Of a DNA stretch of 64,000 nt, positions 57,891-64,000 are shown piece by piece; position 1 is the first letter of the stretch; the number at the start of each line of letters is the position of its first letter. The position numbers and the translations under genes were made by a program. Source of the stretch: Carnegiea gigantea (Eukaryota > Streptophyta > Magnoliopsida > Caryophyllales > Cactaceae); contig JAKOGI010000326.1 of NCBI GenBank assembly GCA_029747015.1, positions 646,033 through 710,032 on the forward strand, read 5' to 3'. The notes beneath the pieces are model-generated. The model was given only the letters and a program-made list of their open reading frames with translations, made no database searches and was not told the DNA's origin.

Positions 57891-58860
57891 TCTCATCTAT
57901 ATAACTATACTTAAAATTGAGTGATTACATCTTGATTAGACGCTTGGTAATCACTCATTGGATGTGAATATTGTTTTCTTTTTTCTTTTCTAAATTAATG
58001 ATTTTAGATATTAATTGATATGTATTAGCAAGAGTAATTAGATCAGATTAATGTAAGTATTCAACTCATAGGTTTCACTTTGTATTGAAAAAGTTACTAT
58101 GTTTTCAATTTTGTGCTTCATCTTTTTGTCTTCTTTTAAAATTAAGTGTTAGTATCTTTTTAAAACCTATTTAAATTTTATATTCGTAATTTTAATATTA
58201 TAAGTATAATCATAAAATCATAGATCAATAATATTCGAATAGGATTTTGAAAAATTATGATTTAAAGTAAAATTATTTTATTATAGTGTTATTAATATAT
58301 ATTTTACAAATATTTTAGTTTGCCAACTTAATAAAAAATTAGATTTTAGTTGTAGTCTTAATACTAATTAAGAATATATAAAATGGCTATCAACACTCCA
58401 TTCTTTTAATGCTTTGATACTTTTTCATATTTTCATAGGGAAGTATATTTAATTAATCATGTTTTAATTTTCTCTGAGTCAAACTTTTGTAACTAATGGA
58501 TTTTTATAATTGGGGCTTCTTCAAATGCTAACCTTAATTAATTGTAATAACTTTTTTTCTTTTAAGGGGAAAGGTTGCATAGTTATAGTCAGAGAGTGAT
58601 AGAGCAAGGTAGTGATGAAATTTAAAAGTTATATTTTACAATTCATGGGCAAAGGTGCATTAATGGCTACATTAACTTTATATGCTTCCATTTGCGACTC
58701 AAAATTATTTTGGGCTCTTAGATTAATTTATTTTGGTGAATGACAATAGGGCTTTTGGTTGATAATATATTTATTACGTACATATAGGCTTATTAGATAG
58801 AAATCTATTAAAGAGTAGAAAACTATACCAATCCACGCGAAGCATGGGTTTAACACTAGT
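57891..58860 (+). mobile_element. Non-autonomous Helitron, about 970 bp, plus strand
   Basis: The 5' end TCTCATCTATATAACTATAC continues with TTAAAATTGAGTGATTAC. The 3' end has the hairpin CCACGCGAAGCATGG (58834-58848) and terminates CTAGT at 58860 before a T. The hairpin followed by CTRR is the Helitron hallmark. Both ends match the inverted short copy at 32124-32487. No Rep/helicase frame is present. The expected A before the 5' end is not seen, so that boundary may be off by a few bases. Confidence 0.7.
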
Positions 58861-59280
58861 TATAACTAAAAATGACTAAGAATGCCAATGGTCACTATTT
58901 ACTATCTTGCCAATTAAGAAATTGAAAACTTATACAAAACAGTGTTTTCATACATGCCTAAATCAGACCATAGTTCACTAAATATTGTTATATTATACAT
59001 TGAATATTCTTCTATCGTGTACCAAATATTATTTTATCACACAATGAACATTATTATATTCTATATTGAAACAATGTAAAATACGAATGATAGTCGCGTT
59101 TACTACTACTGCCACCACCACCACTATTGTAGGCTCTGATATCGCCCTCCCTTGACATTACTATCGCCCGCTGATGCCATTGTAGACTCAACTTAGGTTT
59201 GATTCTTGTCTGCTGGAAATTATTCATTAAATAATCACCTATTATTTACCAAAACTACTAGTATATTATTCACTAAGACT
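58861..59280. other. Intergenic, nothing recognised
   Basis: AT-rich, no gene. It contains a short CCACCACCAC run near 59110. Confidence 0.4.
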
Positions 59281-59282
59281 GT

Positions 59283-59310
59283 GTTCGGTAACAGCGTTTT
59301 AACTAGTGCT
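59283..59310 (+). other. Possible Harbinger-type left terminus
   Basis: TAA then GACTGTGTTCGGTAACAGCG resembles the ends of the 430-bp Harbinger MITEs (GGCTCTGTTCGGCAAATTTA), preceded by the same TAA target. It lies 1.9 kb upstream of the Myb/SANT-like pseudogene. No matching right end was found in the window. Confidence 0.4.
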
Positions 59311-60042
59311 TAGCGTTTTAAATATGATAAAACTCTACTTTCTCAAAATTTTTGTGTTCGGTAAAGTAGCATATCAAATTAGCATTTAGTGTTTAAGAGA
59401 GCGTTTTAGAAACGTTAGGAGTGTTAACATTTGAGAAAACGCTACAACATTTCATTTTTTTTGTTCCAATTCTATCCCTGCTATTTTTCTAAATTCACAT
59501 CCCTTGCCCCTAATATAAAAGCCCCCCTTCTTCCCCAAAACTGTCACTGTTCGACCCCCCCATTCTCTACCTTCTCTGTTTAAAACCACTACAGAACATC
59601 ACAAAGCATAGAAGAATTCAGCACCAATCCTGTAATTCAAGTGAGTATATTGATTTTTTTTAATCTTATTTGATATTGAAGGCTTTTTTTTGGAATTGCG
59701 AGGAACTTCTTGTTTGGGACCTTTATTGTTGTTTCTACATCTGCTGCTATTGTTGTTCCATGATTTATGTTCTGGAACCTCACTTTGGTTGATGTTAATT
59801 TATGGTGGGAAAAAGATTCAGCTTTTGATTGAAAGTAGGAGTAAAGCCTTATATAACACCAAAACAAATCTATGAATTAGCAGTACAACGTGTTTTTTTT
59901 GGGGGGGGGATCGAAAGTTGTGTGTTTTGAATTCAAAGCTTTATCAGGAGCAGAGGATCTCTTCTTCTTCTTCAACCAATTTTAATTTTCCACATACAAA
60001 AATTAGGATAAAAGAAGAGAGGGAAACATGTATAGCTTCTAT

Positions 60043-60867
60043 GAATTCATTCATTCAAAGCCTTATTTGGGTTGGTTCTTTATTGCTCTCTCTTTTTGAG
60101 GCTTTTTGGGATCTAGGCATCCCAAATTTTTGCAAAATCAAATGCAACTAGCTTTATTTTTTCATGCCCAGTTTTGTGTTTGTTTGGGTCCAATGCTTGA
60201 TTCTTGATTTGTCTCTTTCAATTTTTGATGCACATCTAAATTGGCTACAATGGATTCTATCGCCTTGTTTTATGACAATGATCTGTTTATTCCAGAAAGG
60301 ATTCCTTCAAAAGGACGTCCTTAAATGAGAATGCCAAAGCTCAGAAGCTAAGAAGGTAAAGGGCATATCATAGGATTCAAGTCTCTATTATTTCCACTGA
60401 AAATATGTTCCTCTACACCACTTTTATCTTTGAAGTCTTTGTGCAAGCAGTGAAGTCTCTTTGATTCCTTGGCAACTGGTTAGCGAAAAGTTCAAAATTT
60501 TATAAGATATCCCCAAGAATCCTTAAAATTACTTAAAGTGGACACCTATATAAATTAATTGACACTAACAAGATCCAATAGAGGGAAAGATGGTGTACCT
60601 TCTGAGAATTCATTCATTTAAAGCCTTATTTGGGTTGATTCTTTATTTTCCTCTCTTTTTGAGGCTTTTTGGGATCTGGGCATCCCAAATTTCTACAAAA
60701 TCAAATTCAACTAGCTTTATTTTTTCATACCCAATTTTGGGTTTGTTTGGTTTCAATGCTTGGTTCTTGATTCACCTCCTTCAATTTCTAATGCACATCT
60801 AAATGGGCTACAATGGATACTATCTCCTTATTTTATAGCAATTATATGTTTATTCAAAAAAGGATTT
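60043..60867 (+). repeat. Pair of about 263-bp direct repeats
   Basis: 60043-60304 and 60606-60867 match along their length at a 563-bp offset (for example GAGGCTTTTTGGGATCT and GGCATCCCAAATTT in both), roughly 85-90% identical by eye. A short third fragment (GAATTCAAAGCCTTAT) lies at 61029. Confidence 0.9.
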
Positions 60868-61194
60868 AGCACTTACCTAAAATGTTGAGTTGTAATGAAG
60901 CATTGGAATTTTCTATCAGCAAACATGAATTGCCAGGGGAACAATAATTGTCAAATATGTTTGGTCCAAAGTGAGAATCTCAAGAGGGCTCCTTATGCTT
61001 TAGCAAAATTGAATGAACTAGATTGTTTGAATTCAAAGCCTTATCTGCTTTACTCTTTACTCTTTGGGCTAACCTTTTATTGCTAGTTTTTGATAAGAAG
61101 GAGAAAGGGTATTGATTCCTAACATGTAGTTATAGCGTATATAGGTTTGATGTCTGAGTTATATGGCACTGGAATATAATGAAATTAGAAAGAG

Positions 61195-62393
61195 TGGAGC
61201 GATAAATGAGTTTTTTAAGTGGTGCTATGATGAGACAATTCCCTATGTGATCTTATTATTGAATATATTCTGAAGAATGGACGTGGAAAGTCCATTAAAT
61301 GACGCGAAATTAAAAAAGAAGTTACTCAAAAAATCGGACGTCCATGTGCAACTAATTGTTGTAAGCACAAATATAACGTGATGAGAAAGGATTAGCGTGC
61401 TTGGAAGCAGTTGAGAAATATGAAAATAGGACTAGGTTAGGATCCTATTTCGGGAAAAATGTTGGCTTCAACCGAGTGGTGGGACAAGAAAATCAAGGTT
61501 AATTTTTTTTTTAAATAAAAAAATCCCTTTATAGGCCATAGATATGGGATAGCCTAGATATCTTACATAATTACTTTATTTTAATTCATTAACATTGATC
61601 TTTGATACTCTGTAGGAAAATCAATATGTTAAAAAGTTTCAAGACAAAGGTGTGAGTTCATTACTTGAAGAAAAGTGGGAGCGTATATCTGGAGGTACAC
61701 ATGCAACGGGGGAAAATGTTTATGTACCTACTATGGAACCTCCTATTATAAATGTTGAGGAACAAGGGGAAGACCATAAATCGGAAAATCATACGGAAGG
61801 TAGGCTAGGTGAAGAAGACAATTTGCATATGTATAATCTTCAAGATAATGCCTATTTTCAATCAGTATTAGCCGACTAGGATCAACTTTTCACAGATTTT
61901 GATGAGTATGTGAGTAATGGTAATGACGACAACACCAAAGCGAATAGCGAAGATGGCCCTTCATAAGTGAATAATCAACTTCTCAGTACCCAAGTGGCAA
62001 GTCAAGTTAAAACCGATGAGAACGTATCTAGACGAGCCCAAAAGTCTGTCCTAAAGACTAATACTGTGCAATTGAAGCATAATAGTAGGCAATCAAGGGG
62101 ATCTGCAATGTTAGGTGCTCAAATTAAGCACATGGTAGCATCTTGTCGAATAATGAGTCAAGGAGGAGCAAACAGATGAACAAGCAAGCATCATCCATGT
62201 CTACTAATGCTATGGCACTGCAAATTATTAACCGTATGGTAGATAATAACATTTTAGAGAAAGGCAATGACTTTTGGTGTTATGCTACTCATGTGCTTGA
62301 GGATGCTGTGAAGAGAGAAATCTTCTTAAATATGGATGATGATGATAGAAGGCTAAAGTGGCTTTCGCATTTTCATAGGATGAAAGACAACTA
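61195..62393 (+). pseudogene. Myb/SANT-like domain protein (LIMYB / Harbinger ORF1-like), nonsense-mutated
   Basis: Exon 1 (about 61195-61497) encodes a Myb/SANT-like DNA-binding domain, including CCKHKYNVMRKD, AWKQLRNMKIGLG and DPISGKMLASTEWWDKKIK. The donor AAG/GTTAAT (61498) and acceptor CTGTAG (61615) bound a 118-bp intron. Exon 2 continues NQYVKKFQDKGVSSLLEEKW and GGTHATGENVYVP, typical of the segment after this domain. The C-terminal region (62143-62394) has NRMVDNNILEKGNDFWCYAT and VKREIFLNM. In exon 1 three family-conserved Trp positions read stop (TGA near 61303; TAG near 61394 and 61438), and a stop at 61877 breaks exon 2. Such proteins are host regulators or the accessory DNA-binding protein of PIF/Harbinger transposons. 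Not functional as read. Confidence 0.7.
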
Positions 62394-62495
62394 ATTAACT
62401 TTTTAGTTTTTTATGTTTAGGTCGAAGGATTTGTTTGCAAATATTGTTTTAATTTTCGGAGCACTTATTTTTTTTTAAAATTTTGTTTGGGTGAT

Positions 62496-62595
62496 TGAAC
62501 TTATTTTTATTATCATTATTGTTATTATTATTGTTATTATTGGTGTTATTGTTGTTGTTGTAGTTTTTATTACTATTACTGTTATTATTATTCAT

Positions 62596-62628
<33 letters not shown>

Positions 62629-62685
62629 ATTATTATTGTAATTATTATTATTTATTGTTGTTGTTATTTGTTATTTTATCATTTT
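62496..62685. repeat. (TTR)n trinucleotide microsatellite
   Basis: TTA, TTG and GTT trinucleotides run for nearly 190 bp, the purest part being (TTG)n at 62597-62629. The overlapping frame 62491-62787 is Ile/Val repeat and not a gene. Confidence 0.95.
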
Positions 62686-62789
62686 TACGTACGGAAAAAA
62701 AAAATAATGGAGTGGGATCAAATTCGGTGTGACGAAATGGATTGGGACCAAATTGATGTATCTTTGATGGAAAATACTAAAACTTAAAA

Positions 62790-63909
62790 CTGAATTCAGA
62801 AGCTAAAGGATAGCAAAGCTGAATTCTAGCTTAAGTTCAAGTGCAGTCGTGTATGAATGTATAAATGTGAGATAATCTAAGCTTTTGTTTCGATACAGAA
62901 TCACCACTAAACTAAACTTTGATTAAGATACAGAATCACCACTTAATCAAGGATTATGACTTACTTAATCACCACCTTAATCGACTAACTTAAGGATAAG
63001 CAAGTGAAGTATTTGAATGGACGAAAGCTAAATGCTCTCAATCTGCTTTTTCATTCAAAGTCAAGTGTCTTTTTATAAAATGGCCATGAGTAAGCGTTAG
63101 TACTTGACTAAACAAGCACCCTAACATCAAAGCTAACTGCTGGAGGTTTCCTCCTTAGGAAGGAAGCATATTACTAGCTAATTACATGCGCTTAGTATAA
63201 AACCAGATTATATGCTTGCTTACCTTAAACTAATTACAACCAGATTTCTAAGGAAAGCAAAAAAAATGATGTAATCAACTTAATACATCATTAACTAAGC
63301 TAATACAACAGCTTAGTTAGCAAAAAAGTGGAGAAAAGTAGCCGTAAAGGTGGTTCCCTTTTTGGCTAGCTAATCAGGTTGCAAGGTGTTGATTTTCCCT
63401 TTGTTTTCTCATTGTTCACACGTTTCCAAGCTTCTTTAGCAGCAAATCATTGTGTTCCTGGGCTGCTTGTCTAGTAAAGGTCGCAAGCAAGCAAGGAGAG
63501 AGCTGAGAAAACCCTTTGGAGAAGGAAAAACACTTTGCACTTCAACCGGGTTCACTAGGCAGTTTTTAGCCCGGTTTTGTGGCCTTGCTTCCACCAGTCA
63601 AAAGTGATCATGATTTTAATTTCAGGCCATGGAGGGACTCCTTACGGTGTGTACAAACCCCCCTGTAAAGAAATCAAGGGTAAATCATGTTTAAGTAGAA
63701 GGTTTCCATCAAAATATTTTACCGTGTAGTTTTGAACCAAAACTAGCAGGTTGGACAAAAGGCCTTGATCTCTTGACTTCAACTATGCATGGTTAAATTT
63801 AAATGCTTGGACCTGAAAGTTAACATCATGAGGAATCCAAAATGCAAAAATATCAATCTTAAGCCATAATGCAGCTTAAGAAATGAGATGATCAAAACTG
63901 GGTACATTC
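62790..63909. other. Intergenic, nothing recognised
   Basis: A short local repeat CGATACAGAATCACCACTAA / GATACAGAATCACCACTTAA lies at 62890-62945. No gene, RNA or complete transposon was supported. Confidence 0.4.
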
Positions 63910-64000
63910 TAGTTGTGTAACTCGGATGCTGCTGCTTGATTCTCTTCCAACTTTTGAGCTAATACTTGGACTTTAGAACTTGCATTGGACTTTAATGGAC
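63910..64000 (-). other. Possible 3' end of an exon entering from the right edge
   Basis: A minus-strand frame open from the window edge for about 29 codons includes VQVLAQKLEENQAAASELHN and a stop at 63910-63912. The amphipathic Leu/Glu/Gln pattern looks like a coiled-coil C-terminus. Too short to identify, and it may be chance. Confidence 0.25.

Noticed and set aside
62491..62787. 98-codon Ile/Val-rich frame resembling membrane segments
   Set aside because: It is the translation of a TTA/TTG trinucleotide microsatellite.

Overview
The window is AT-rich plant nuclear DNA, most likely from a dicot. The evidence is a three-exon plant long-chain fatty alcohol oxidase gene, plant-type retrotransposons primed by initiator-methionine tRNA, CACTA, hAT, Harbinger and Helitron DNA transposons, and an endogenous plant pararetrovirus. 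I cannot name the species. Only one gene looks intact: the fatty alcohol oxidase (FAO) on the minus strand at 33383-39207. Almost everything else is transposable-element DNA at different stages of decay.

Layout. 1-4675 is the right-hand part of a CACTA element cut by the window edge. 4676-5400 is TA/TG microsatellite. 5400-9600 holds three short hAT-type elements, all with GGGT-rich ends. 9598-15865 is a decayed Ty3/gypsy chromovirus-like element carrying a 478-bp tandem duplication in gag and a nested hAT MITE in its protease. 15866-20400 is mostly anonymous AT-rich DNA with a GC-richer island, a Harbinger-type MITE nested in an older repeat, and a possible Helitron end. 20403-21043 is microsatellite. 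21044-30917 is a complete second CACTA element of the same family. It is split by a solo LTR of 4284 bp with a perfect 5-bp target duplication, and the CACTA copy at the window start preserves the empty site. 30918-31443 is microsatellite again, followed by a short Helitron (32124-32487).

The FAO gene has two short 5' exons, a 3.0-kb second intron containing repeats, and one long 3' exon with the FAD/GMC domain. Next come an endogenous caulimovirid (about 41640-47960, minus strand, order coat protein - zinc knuckle - movement protein - protease - RT/RNase H - transactivator-like, with its own promoter, poly(A) signal and primer site), a hAT-like element, and a Ty1/copia element of Tork/Tnt1 type (49332-54576, minus strand). 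The right end contains a decayed TPR-type coding fragment, a second Harbinger MITE, a Helitron, a pair of 263-bp direct repeats, and a Myb/SANT-like pseudogene (61195-62393) downstream of what looks like a Harbinger left end.

The elements can be ordered in time by nesting. The CACTA insertion predates the solo LTR, the gypsy element predates the hAT MITE inside it, and the AT-rich repeat family predates the Harbinger MITE in it. The copia LTRs differ by roughly 10-15% by eye and the two CACTA copies by only a few percent, so the copia insertion is probably the older of the two. All identities are by-eye estimates, not computed.
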